From an uncultured Ruminococcus sp. (GTDB lineage: Bacteria > Bacillota > Clostridia > Oscillospirales > CAG-272): a stretch of DNA of 9,703 nucleotides. The stretch is taken from contig CACZSA010000420.1 of NCBI GenBank assembly GCA_902783705.1, positions 1 through 9,703 on the forward strand. The letters run 5' to 3'. Position numbers and translations under genes: made by a program. The notes beneath the pieces were generated by a model that saw only the letters and a program-made list of their open reading frames with translations, did no database searches and was not told the DNA's origin. Shown here in pieces: positions 1-7,021 of the stretch. The first letter of the stretch is position 1. The number at the start of each line of letters is the position of its first letter.

Positions 1-1185
1 TGCATCGTCATCGACTTCTTCCACTGGATCTATCAGGGCGACTGGAGCTTCGACCCGGAATACTGGCCCGATCCCGCCGCGATGGTGCGCGAGCTGCGCG
101 AGATGGGCGTGCGGCTGATGGTGTCCGTCTGGCCGACGGTCGATCCGCGCTCGAAGAACTACCGGGGCTTTGCCGAGAACGGGTATCTCGTCCGCACGGA
201 GCGCGGCATGCCCTCCATGATGGACTTCCTCGGGCATACGGCGTTCTATGACGCGACCAATCCCGCCGCCCGCGAATTCGCCTACAACATCCTGCGCGAG
301 AACTACGGACAGTACGGGATCGACATGTTCTGGCTCGACGAGGCGGAGCCGGAATACTCGGTCAACGACTACGACCACTACCGCCACTACCTCGGCTCCT
401 CCCTCGAGGTCGGCAACATCTACCCGCGGATGCACGCGCAGATGGTCTACGACGGACAGAAGGCGGACGGCGTGCCGGATATCCTCAACCTCCTGCGGTG
501 CGCGTGGATCGGCTCGCCGCGCTACGGGGCCCTCGTATGGAGCGGCGACATCGAATCGTCCTTCCGCGAGATGAAGGTCCAGCTCGCGAACGGGCTGAAC
601 ATGGGCGTCGCCGGGATCCCGTGGTGGATCTCCGACACGGGCGGCTTCTACGGCGGGAATATTGAGGATCCCGTCTTCCGCGAGCTGCTCGTGCGGTGGT
701 ATCAGTGGGCGGTGTTCATGCCCGTCCTCCGCATGCACGGCGACCGCGCCCCGAACCTCGGCTCCCTCGCGCACGACATCGATCACGGCGGCGGATTCTG
801 CTCCTCCGGCTCCCCGAACGAGCTCTGGAGCTTCGGCGAGGAGGTCTATGAGATCCTCGTGCGCTGGCTCGGCATCCGCGGCGATCTGAAGCCGTACATC
901 CGGCGCATCGCCGACGAGACGGTCAAGACGGGCCTGCCGATGATGCGGGCTTTGTATCTCGAATTCCCCGACGATCCCGTCGCGTGGACGATCGGCGACG
1001 AATACATGTTCGGCCCGGACTACCTCGTCGCCCCGGTCACGGAATACGGCGCGCGCGAGCGGCGAGTCTACCTGCCCGCCGGGACGTGGGAGCCCTATGA
1101 GGGAGGCCGACGCATCGAGAGCGCGGGCGAATGGATCACAGCCCCCGCGCCGCTGGACAGGATGCCCGTTTTCAGGAAAATCTGA
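1..1185 (+). CDS. GH31 glycoside hydrolase (alpha-xylosidase/alpha-glucosidase-like), 5'-truncated
   Basis: The reading frame is open from base 1 to a TGA at 1183-1185, giving 394 residues, about the C-terminal half of a family whose members usually have 650-800. The start lies outside the window. Visible GH31 hallmarks are WLDEAEPEY, whose first Asp (codon 337-339) fits the catalytic nucleophile, and LVWSGD, whose Asp (codon 547-549) fits the acid/base. These are followed by GIPWWISDTGGF and a MHGDRAP segment typical of the barrel's substrate pocket. The C-terminal part (DYLVAPV, then LPAGTWEPYEGG) matches the beta-sandwich that follows the GH31 barrel. The WPTVD and LDEAEPEY wording resembles the alpha-xylosidase-like branch found in Clostridia, so release of alpha-linked xylose or glucose from oligosaccharides is expected. 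Exact specificity and cellular location cannot be judged without the N-terminus. The gene converges on the minus-strand operon and ends just before a shared terminator. Confidence 0.93.
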   Translation, partial: CIVIDFFHWIYQGDWSFDPEYWPDPAAMVRELREMGVRLMVSVWPTVDPRSKNYRGFAENGYLVRTERGMPSMMDFLGHTAFYDATNPAAREFAYNILRENYGQYGIDMFWLDEAEPEYSVNDYDHYRHYLGSSLEVGNIYPRMHAQMVYDGQKADGVPDILNLLRCAWIGSPRYGALVWSGDIESSFREMKVQLANGLNMGVAGIPWWISDTGGFYGGNIEDPVFRELLVRWYQWAVFMPVLRMHGDRAPNLGSLAHDIDHGGGFCSSGSPNELWSFGEEVYEILVRWLGIRGDLKPYIRRIADETVKTGLPMMRALYLEFPDDPVAWTIGDEYMFGPDYLVAPVTEYGARERRVYLPAGTWEPYEGGRRIESAGEWITAPAPLDRMPVFRKI

Positions 1186-1193
1186 TTTCACAC

Positions 1194-1240
1194 AAAAACA
1201 GCAGCCGCCCGGTCATCACGCGGATCGGGCGGCTGTTCTG
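1194..1240. terminator. Intrinsic terminator shared by convergent genes
   Basis: A perfect 10-bp inverted repeat, CAGCCGCCCG at 1202-1211 and CGGGCGGCTG at 1226-1235, has a 14-nt loop. On the minus strand the stem is followed by CTG and a run of five T (plus-strand AAAAA at 1194-1198), which gives a good terminator for the gene ending at 1282. On the plus strand it is followed by TTCTGTCTG, a weaker U-tract, for the GH31 gene ending at 1185. It is the only strong hairpin in the 96-bp gap. Confidence 0.85.
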
Positions 1241-1281
1241 TCTGCCGGACTTCGGGGTCCGGCTTGATTCATTATTTTCTG

Positions 1282-2526
1282 TTACGGTTTCAGATTCTTC
1301 GGCGCGTCGACGCGCATCTCGGGCGTCATCATGCGCACGACGACCGCGGGGATCTCCCCGCCGGCGAAGACGCGCACCTCGTCCGGGGAAAACGGCAGAT
1401 GCAGCTCCGCTGTCCCGCCCGGCTCGACGGCGACGGACCGCGTGAGGACGGCATCCCCCCGCCGCGCGGTACAGGATGTGAGTGCTCTGCGCGTGGGATT
1501 CGAGAGCGTGATTTGTCCGCCGTCGGCCCATACCCACGCGAACGCGCCCTCGCGGAAGAGGCAGACCCCGTCCGTGCCCTCGACCCGCTCCGCGGCGCGG
1601 CGGTCGGCCTTGAGCGTCACTGCGGTCCCGCCCTCGTAGGCGTGGAGGCCCGTCATGACCTTCGCGCGTCCGGCGGCGCATCGGACCGTTCCCCGCGCGA
1701 CCTGCGCCGTCCAGCGGGCATCCTTTCCGTAGGCGCCGCTGTACGCCATCGGAAGGAGGAGATCGGCGATTTCCGCCAGCTTCCCGTAATCCTGCCCGTA
1801 GTGCAGATCGGCGAACGCGGTGTCGTCGTACGCGCCCTCCGGCATGAGCGCCATGCTGAGCGTCACCCCGGCGTCCCGCACGACCCCGGCGAGCGCGGAG
1901 GCAAACCGGAGCACATTCGACCTTCTCACCCCGGCGAGGATCCTCGTGTCGGGATCCCCCGCGCGGTATGCATCGAAGATCGCCTCCCTGTCCGGGGAAT
2001 CCCCGTAAAAGGTCGCCCGCATCAGCGCGTCGAGGCGGTCGAGATCGGCTCCGGCTTCCGCGATCATCGCCCGGTCCGCCTCGCTCCAGCCGTACAGGAG
2101 GTGGTTGTAGCGGATGTAGTCGAGATGCACCCCGTCGAGCGGATACCGGGCAAGCAGATCGGCGAGCAGCTCTTCCATGAAGCGGCGGTAGTCCGCGTCG
2201 GCGATGCTCACGACCTCCTGCCCCGGCCCCTTCGTGAAGTGGCAGAGCGCGGCCTCGGGATGTTCCCCGCAGTAATGCGCGTCGGAGGCCGACGTGAACC
2301 ACGCGTGCAGGCGGATGCCCCGTTCATGCGCCGCGCCGAGGGCTTCGCCGAGCAGATCGCGTCCCTCGTCCATGGGCGGGGCGAGGAGGGAGGGCCAGGC
2401 CGTCGTCCCGGACAAGCCCTTCGTGAGGAAAAACACGTCCGTGATCCCCGCGCGGCGGCATTCCTCGAAAACCGGACCCGCACCGCGCAGCCGCACGCTC
2501 TCGGGCCACATCCATACGCCAAGCAT
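1282..2526 (-). CDS. Family-10-like (GHL10/PF02638-type) putative glycoside hydrolase
   Basis: The predicted protein has 414 residues. Its N-terminal part reads as a TIM barrel: GVWMWPES at residues 3-10, an RLHAWFTS strand at about 72-79, and DGVHLDYIRYN at 131-141. The last motif, with Asp136, is typical of the GHL10/PF02638 (former DUF187) glycoside-hydrolase-like family. The final third (from about residue 310) looks like a beta-rich accessory domain. No signal peptide or membrane segment is seen, so it probably acts in the cytoplasm; substrate and activity are unknown. The start at 2526 was chosen because AGAGGAGG lies 8 nt upstream. An in-frame ATG at 2559 would add 11 residues but has no good ribosome binding site. 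The upstream phosphodiesterase gene stops at 2574, so the two are probably one transcription unit that ends at the 1194-1240 terminator. Confidence 0.82.
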   Translation of the reverse strand: MLGVWMWPESVRLRGAGPVFEECRRAGITDVFFLTKGLSGTTAWPSLLAPPMDEGRDLLGEALGAAHERGIRLHAWFTSASDAHYCGEHPEAALCHFTKGPGQEVVSIADADYRRFMEELLADLLARYPLDGVHLDYIRYNHLLYGWSEADRAMIAEAGADLDRLDALMRATFYGDSPDREAIFDAYRAGDPDTRILAGVRRSNVLRFASALAGVVRDAGVTLSMALMPEGAYDDTAFADLHYGQDYGKLAEIADLLLPMAYSGAYGKDARWTAQVARGTVRCAAGRAKVMTGLHAYEGGTAVTLKADRRAAERVEGTDGVCLFREGAFAWVWADGGQITLSNPTRRALTSCTARRGDAVLTRSVAVEPGGTAELHLPFSPDEVRVFAGGEIPAVVVRMMTPEMRVDAPKNLKP

Positions 2527-2573
2527 TTCCCGGTCCTCCTCTGCTTTTATTTCATCCATACCCGATCAGACGC

Positions 2574-4115
2574 TCACGCGCCGTAGAACGCCTTCATCTT
2601 CGCGAGGTCGTCCGCCGTGAGCGCGCCGTCGACGAGGACAAAATCGTCGAGAACGGCGGAGAGCGGCGCGTACTTGCCCGTCGCGTCCTGACCGATCCGC
2701 ACGCCCTCGCAGTCGCCGCAGCCGAAGTCGGCGTCCGCGAACTTCTCGGGGATCTTCGCCGTCTCCGGTTTGCCGAAGTCGAACGCGCAGCGGACCTCCC
2801 CGGCCTCCCGGTCGACCGTCAGCGCGGCATGGACCCAGCCGCCCGTGAAGTCGATCGGCAGACGGAACGCGGTGTCCATGCGCTCCCGCCCGTTGCCGAA
2901 GTTGACGAGGATCGTGGTACTGTCAAGCGCGACGACGAAGCCCGGATTGTACCCGCTCGCCCAGACCTTGTCGGAGAGGATCACGGGATCGGAGCCCACG
3001 CCGTCGGATTTCAGCCACAGCGCGAGGGAGAAGCTCTTCTTCCCCGGCTTCCACGGCAGGGCGACAAACCCGTCGTCGACGCGGATGCCCGTGCCGTTGT
3101 AGCCGTCGATATAGTAGAGCTTGCCGGAGGTCGCGGTTTCGCACTTGCCGTTCTCATCCCGGCAGTCTCCGTCGAAGGGCAGATACGCGGCGATCCGGTC
3201 ACGTCCGAGCACGGCGGAGAGCGCATTCTTGCCCACGGGCGTCACGCCGGGCTTGCGGGTGCGGTATTCATAGGCATAGGGGACCTCAAACACGGGGCGC
3301 TCGCCCGCCTCCACGCCCTCGAAGAGCCCGGAGGGAACCCGCGCGGTCCACGAGGCCGGCTGCCGGTCCGCGAGCCCGAGGGCATACAGCACGACGGAGG
3401 CCGTATCGCGCACGCCCATCTCGCCGATGGTCCCGTGCACGACGCCGCGTCCGGCTGCCGCGAACATGATGTATTTCTCGCCGTCGGTCCAGCCGCCGTG
3501 ACCGTGATCGAATCCGCCGTGGTCCGCCGTCACGATGAAGAGCGTGTCGTCGATCCACCCGCGGGCGTCGTAGGCCTCCCACATCTTCTGGATGAGGCCG
3601 TCGCTGATTTCGATCTGGCGCAGATGCCCTTCGGTGCCGTAGCCGCTGCCGTGGCCCGCGCCGTCGACCTCGTCGAACTGGACGAAGACGAAGGCCGGAT
3701 CGTGCTCGGCGACGTACGCGCAGACCTGCTCGGTGACCGAGGCGTCGTTGCCCGTTCCCTTCGTCACGCCGAGGCCCTCCTCGATGATGCCGAAATTGAT
3801 CGGATTCCAGTTGCAGAACGACGCGAGCTCGGCGTCCGGCATGGCCTCGCGGATCACGCGGAAGACCGAGGGGAAGATCGAGTCGGTCGGGTACGGCGTC
3901 GAGCTGACGCGCCCGTTCGTGAGGCCGTGCATCTCCGGGGTGACGCCCGTGAGCATCGAGCCCCAGCACTGCCCGCTGATCGTGGGATTGGAGGTGAGGA
4001 CGTCGTAGCTGACGGCGCCCTGCGCGAAAATGCGGTCGAGGTTCGGGGTGGAGGCCTGACGGAAGAACGTGCCCGCGCCGTCCACGCCGATGACGATGAC
4101 ATGCGAATATTTCAT
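2574..4115 (-). CDS. Alkaline-phosphatase-superfamily phosphodiesterase with C-terminal LamG-like domain
   Basis: The protein has 513 residues. Residues 1 to about 300 match the type I phosphodiesterase/nucleotide pyrophosphatase fold. A two-metal site is visible: Asp12 in VIGVDGAG, Asp151 and His155 in DGAGH, Asp198-His199 in TADHGG, and His206 in HGHGG. The nucleophile position falls in PTISGQCWGSMLTG (Thr45 or Ser47; Ser47 aligns best from memory). From about residue 315 to the end, motifs such as YLPFDG, FSLALWLKSDG, GGWVHAALTVD and ILDDF-like VLDDFVLVDGAL indicate a concanavalin A/laminin-G jelly roll. The start MKYSHVIVIG is preceded by AAGGAG 8 nt upstream; an ATG at 4190 lies inside the promoter and is rejected. 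There is no signal peptide, which is odd for a LamG protein. The natural phosphoester substrate is unknown. It is the first gene of a two-gene operon with the GHL10-like gene. Confidence 0.9.
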   Translation of the reverse strand: MKYSHVIVIGVDGAGTFFRQASTPNLDRIFAQGAVSYDVLTSNPTISGQCWGSMLTGVTPEMHGLTNGRVSSTPYPTDSIFPSVFRVIREAMPDAELASFCNWNPINFGIIEEGLGVTKGTGNDASVTEQVCAYVAEHDPAFVFVQFDEVDGAGHGSGYGTEGHLRQIEISDGLIQKMWEAYDARGWIDDTLFIVTADHGGFDHGHGGWTDGEKYIMFAAAGRGVVHGTIGEMGVRDTASVVLYALGLADRQPASWTARVPSGLFEGVEAGERPVFEVPYAYEYRTRKPGVTPVGKNALSAVLGRDRIAAYLPFDGDCRDENGKCETATSGKLYYIDGYNGTGIRVDDGFVALPWKPGKKSFSLALWLKSDGVGSDPVILSDKVWASGYNPGFVVALDSTTILVNFGNGRERMDTAFRLPIDFTGGWVHAALTVDREAGEVRCAFDFGKPETAKIPEKFADADFGCGDCEGVRIGQDATGKYAPLSAVLDDFVLVDGALTADDLAKMKAFYGA

Positions 4116-4161
4116 GATCCTGTCTCCTTTTTCATGGAAGTCCTGCTTTCGGGATGATTCT

Positions 4162-4190
4162 ATTATACCCCCGGTCTCCCGGGATTGCAA
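4162..4190 (-). promoter_or_regulatory. Sigma-70-type promoter of the phosphodiesterase operon
   Basis: On the minus strand TTGCAA (4190-4185) is separated by exactly 17 bp from a perfect TATAAT (4167-4162). The predicted transcript starts near 4155, giving a leader of about 40 nt before the ATG at 4115, with AAGGAG in it. An inverted repeat, CCGGGA (4179-4184) and TCCCGG (4194-4199), brackets the -35 box and could be an operator; see findings. The rest of the 4116-4293 gap holds only weak palindromes and no clear terminator for the methyltransferase gene. Confidence 0.8.
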
Positions 4191-4293
4191 CGGTCCCGGC
4201 GCATTTCTGTGCGGATTTGAGCAAAACCGGCGCCGGATTCCGTCCTCATACGAATCTCAGATGATAAATCGAAGATTTAGCGTGAAATTTGTA

Positions 4294-5139
4294 TCATGCG
4301 TCGACGGGACGACACACCTCCCAGAACGCGACGGCGGAGGCTGCGGCGACGTTGAGCGAGTCGACGCCGTGGAACATCGGGATCTTCACGGTCCAGTCGG
4401 CGAGGCGCACGGTCTCGGATGACAGTCCCGTCCCCTCCGTCCCGAGGATCACGGCGAGGCGTCCGGCCTCCTTCAGGCGCGGGTCCGCGATCCCGACGGT
4501 ATCCTGCGAGAGGGCCATCGCCGCCGTCCGGAAGCCCAGTTCGGCGAGCATCTTCATTCCCCGTCCGGGCCAATCCTCCGGGGAGGCGCCGATCACGGTC
4601 CACGGGATCTGAAAGACCGTCCCCATGCTCACCCGCGCGGCGCGGCGGAGAAGCGGATCGCTGCACCGGGGCGTCACGAGCACGGCGTCCATCCCGAGCG
4701 CGGCGGCGGTCCGGATGATCGCCCCGACGTTCGAGGAATCCATGATATCCTCGAGCACCGCGATCCGTCGGGCTCCCCGGCAGACCGCTTCGACTGTCGG
4801 CAGGATCGGGCGGCGCATCACGGCGAGCACCCCGCGGGAGAGGGCGTACCCGGTCAGGGATTCGAGCACACGGTCCTCTGCGGTGAAGAGCGGGACGTCG
4901 CCCCATCGGTCCGCGAGGATCTCCCGGGCGAGATCCGCCGATGCGCCGCTGAGCTGGCTTTTGTCCATGAGGAAGGACACGGGCTCGATCCCGGCGGCGA
5001 GGGCGAGCGTCACGACGGTGCGGCTCTCCGCGACGAAGTATCCCTGCGCGTGCTTCGGATGAAGCTGACGCTCCGTCAGGCGGGCGTACATGTCGAGGGC
5101 GGGATCGGCGATATCGGTGATCTCTGTGATACGGCTCAT
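4294..5139 (-). CDS. SpoU/TrmH-family RNA 2'-O-ribose methyltransferase
   Basis: The protein has 281 residues, about the usual length for the two-domain SpoU (SPOUT) enzymes that transfer methyl from S-adenosylmethionine to a ribose 2'-OH in rRNA or tRNA. The N-terminal part (FVAESRTVV at about 35-43) resembles the substrate-binding domain. All three SPOUT knot motifs are present: motif 1 LEDIMDSSNVGAIIRT with Asn137 and Arg143, motif 2 ILGTEGTGLS at about 231-240, and motif 3 IPMFHGVDSLNVAAASAV near 253-270, which form the trefoil-knot SAM site. Which RNA position is modified cannot be told from sequence. The ATG at 5139 has AGGGA 4 nt upstream and a more distant AAGGA. It stands alone, divergent from the M20 gene with 104 bp between the starts. 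No convincing -35/-10 pair was found for it, and it may read through into the phosphodiesterase operon, as no clear terminator follows. Confidence 0.93.
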   Translation of the reverse strand: MSRITEITDIADPALDMYARLTERQLHPKHAQGYFVAESRTVVTLALAAGIEPVSFLMDKSQLSGASADLAREILADRWGDVPLFTAEDRVLESLTGYALSRGVLAVMRRPILPTVEAVCRGARRIAVLEDIMDSSNVGAIIRTAAALGMDAVLVTPRCSDPLLRRAARVSMGTVFQIPWTVIGASPEDWPGRGMKMLAELGFRTAAMALSQDTVGIADPRLKEAGRLAVILGTEGTGLSSETVRLADWTVKIPMFHGVDSLNVAAASAVAFWEVCRPVDA

Positions 5140-5180
5140 TCTGTCCCTGTTTTCCTTTCGTGAAATTCGCGCGCCTCACC

Positions 5181-5209
5181 TTGCCATCCGGCGCGCGCTG
5201 TGCTATAAT
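5181..5209 (+). promoter_or_regulatory. Extended -10 sigma-70-type promoter of the M20/C39 operon
   Basis: TTGCCA (5181-5186), a 17-bp spacer and TATAAT (5204-5209) form a near-consensus promoter, and TG at 5201-5202 makes an extended -10. Transcription should start near 5216, 15 nt before the AAGGAGG at 5231. An 8-bp perfect inverted repeat, CGCGCGCC (5168-5175) and GGCGCGCG (5190-5197), encloses the -35 box and may be a regulator site. The promoter lies downstream of an in-frame GTG at 5160, which argues against that longer start. Confidence 0.85.
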
Positions 5210-5243
5210 AAAGGCAATCCAAAAATCCGCAAGGAGGCCCATC

Positions 5244-6443
5244 ATGATGGACAGCCGCATTCCTCCGATCGACGAGGAGGATCTTGTCCGCATCCGCCGA
5301 ACGCTTCACGAATACCCCGAGCTCGGGTGGGAGCTGCAGAGGACGTCCGCCCTCGTGCGGGAGGAGCTCGATAAGGCGGGCATCCCCTACGAGGCCGACC
5401 GGTACGGGAAGAACACCGTCGTCGCGACGATCAATCCGGAAAAAACGGGCTTCACGCTCGGACTGCGCGCCGACATGGACGCCCTCCCGATTCAGGAGAA
5501 CAACGAGGACAAGCCCTACCGTTCGAAGAACGACGGCGTCATGCACGCCTGCGGTCACGACGCCCACACGGCGATGATGATCGGGACGGCCCGTGCGCTC
5601 CAGAAGATCCGGGATGAGATCCCCTGCCGCGTGCGCATCCTGTTCCAGCCCTGCGAGGAAGGACGCCCGAGCGGCGCGCGGATCATGTGCGAGCACGGCG
5701 TCATGGACGACATCGACGCGATCGTCATGTGCCACGTCAACTGCGTGGACCCGACGCACGTCATCTCGTCGAATCCGGGCGTCACGAACGCCACCTCCGT
5801 CGCGTGGACGGTGAAGCTCGGCGGGCGGTCCGTGCACGTCGCCTCCCCGCATCAGGGGATCGACGCGCTCGCCGCCGGGGTGAAGATCTACAACGGCATC
5901 CAGACGATCGTCAGCCGGGAGGTCGATCCGTTCGACACCTGCGTCCTCGCGGTCTGCACGATGCACGCGGGCACGACCGTGGCGACGAACGCCGACGACT
6001 GCGAGCTCCGCGGCTCCATCCGGTGCATCCGGGACGAGACGATGGTCTGGGCGCGGGCGCGGCTCGAGAAGCTCGTGAAATCGGTCGCCGAGGAATGCGG
6101 GACGACGTGGTCCCTCTCGTGGTCCGGCGATCCGCTCCCCTCCGCGCACAACGATCCCGCGCTGTACGAGGCGTTCGTCGCGTCGGCACGGCGGGTCGTG
6201 GGAGACGAGCGCGTCATCCTGCTCCCGCCCTCCCCCGGCGGCGAGGATTTCGCGTACTACGAACAGAGGAAGCCCGGACTCCTCTTCGGCCTCGGCATGC
6301 GGAACGAGGAGAAGGGCGCGTGCCATCCCGCCCACACGAAGGACTGGGACATCGACGAGGACGGACTCGGGACCGGGGTGAAGGTCTTCGTACAGTTCGT
6401 GCTCGACTATTCGGCGAAGATGAGCACAGGAGGCGCGCGGTGA
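5244..6443 (+). CDS. M20-family metallo-amidohydrolase (aminoacylase/hippurate-hydrolase-like)
   Basis: The protein has 399 residues, the usual length of M20D N-acyl-amino-acid amidohydrolases, which hydrolyse the amide of N-acylated or N-aroyl amino acids, or some peptides, with two metal ions. The family start RRTLHEYPELGWEL is at 18-31. RADMDALPI (75-83) is followed by the metal-binding MHACGHDAH (100-108) with Cys103 and His105. QPCEEG (135-140) supplies the catalytic Glu138 and metal ligand Glu139. His164 lies in MCHVN, and the C-terminal ligand fits His361 in CHPAHTKDWDIDE after PGGEDFAYY. The middle (about 180-290) fits the lid/dimerisation domain. AAGGAGG at 5231-5237 precedes two adjacent ATGs (5244, 5247); the first is used. 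No signal peptide is seen, so it is cytoplasmic. The small peptidase gene overlaps its stop codon. The acyl group it acts on is not known. Confidence 0.94.
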   Translation: MMDSRIPPIDEEDLVRIRRTLHEYPELGWELQRTSALVREELDKAGIPYEADRYGKNTVVATINPEKTGFTLGLRADMDALPIQENNEDKPYRSKNDGVMHACGHDAHTAMMIGTARALQKIRDEIPCRVRILFQPCEEGRPSGARIMCEHGVMDDIDAIVMCHVNCVDPTHVISSNPGVTNATSVAWTVKLGGRSVHVASPHQGIDALAAGVKIYNGIQTIVSREVDPFDTCVLAVCTMHAGTTVATNADDCELRGSIRCIRDETMVWARARLEKLVKSVAEECGTTWSLSWSGDPLPSAHNDPALYEAFVASARRVVGDERVILLPPSPGGEDFAYYEQRKPGLLFGLGMRNEEKGACHPAHTKDWDIDEDGLGTGVKVFVQFVLDYSAKMSTGGAR

Positions 6444-7021
6444 AGGGACCTGTTTTCTACTGTCAGCTCGATTACGCGCACGTGAAATTCCCCGCCCCGG
6501 AGAGCGGATACGGCGACCTCTCGAACAACGGATGCGGGCCGCTCTCGGTCTCGATGCTCGTCGAGAACATGCTCGGGATCCCCTTCCCGCCGGAGGAGAG
6601 CGCGGCGTTCTTCCTCGCCTGCGGAGCGCGCGCGGCGGTCGGGACGAATCTCTACATCGCCTCCCGCGCCGCGGCGGACCGCTTCGGCCTCGACGTGCGG
6701 GACACCGAGGATCCCGAGGAGGCGCGGGCCTTCCTCGAGGCGGGGCGCGGCATGGTCATCGCGAACACTTACGGCGACCGGCCCGAGGACGGATACATCG
6801 GCGTGTTCTCCGATTCGGGGCACTACATTCTCCTCACCGGAATGCGGGACGGGCGCGTCTCCGTGCTCGATCCGATGTACCGCCCCGGACGCTTCGACAA
6901 GCCCGGACGCGCGGGGAAGGTGACGATGGACGGCAATCTCGCGTGGGCCGATTTTTCGGTCGTCGCCTCCGACTGCGTCCGGCGTCCGTTCTTCCTGTTT
7001 GAAAAGAAGGCGGCCCGGTGA
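6440..7021 (+). CDS. C39-like cysteine peptidase, translationally coupled
   Basis: The protein has 193 residues. It shows the papain-like C39 (PF13529-type) arrangement: Cys32 in NNGCGPLSVSML, His128 in DSGHYILLTG and Asp144 in VLDPMY, in the order expected for a catalytic triad. The start is GTG at 6440, which overlaps the TGA of the M20 gene as GTGA; AGGAGG at 6428-6433 sits 6 nt upstream, so translational coupling is likely. No signal peptide, membrane helix or double-glycine transporter domain is present, unlike bacteriocin-processing C39 domains of ABC exporters or secreted C39-like proteins. A cytoplasmic peptidase or amidase acting with the M20 enzyme is an inference; the substrate is unknown. 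Its stop is directly adjacent to the stop of the convergent ceramidase-like gene, and no terminator separates them. Confidence 0.85.
   Translation: MKGPVFYCQLDYAHVKFPAPESGYGDLSNNGCGPLSVSMLVENMLGIPFPPEESAAFFLACGARAAVGTNLYIASRAAADRFGLDVRDTEDPEEARAFLEAGRGMVIANTYGDRPEDGYIGVFSDSGHYILLTGMRDGRVSVLDPMYRPGRFDKPGRAGKVTMDGNLAWADFSVVASDCVRRPFFLFEKKAAR

Noticed and set aside
1264..2586. Long open frame on the plus strand opposite the GHL10-like gene (440 codons)
   Set aside because: It mirrors the real minus-strand gene. Its protein is Arg/His/Gly-rich with no recognisable motif, as expected for antisense frames in GC-rich DNA. The same holds for 2829-4157 (+), 5136-6335 (-), 7094-8347 (+), 1172-2302 (-) and 7257-8528 (-).
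4227..4236. Perfect 10-bp palindrome CCGGCGCCGG, on the minus strand followed by TTTT, as a terminator
   Set aside because: As a hairpin it leaves only a 3-bp stem with a 4-nt loop. It may be chance in GC-rich DNA; no partner site was seen.
4265..4279. AT-rich palindrome TAAATC-GAA-GATTTA after the methyltransferase gene as a terminator
   Set aside because: The 6-bp stem is mostly A-T and no U-tract follows it on the minus strand, so it would be a poor terminator.
5160..5243. N-terminal extension of the M20 protein from a GTG at 5160
   Set aside because: The extension contains the promoter -35 and -10 boxes and has no ribosome binding site of its own, while AAGGAGG sits just before the ATG at 5244.
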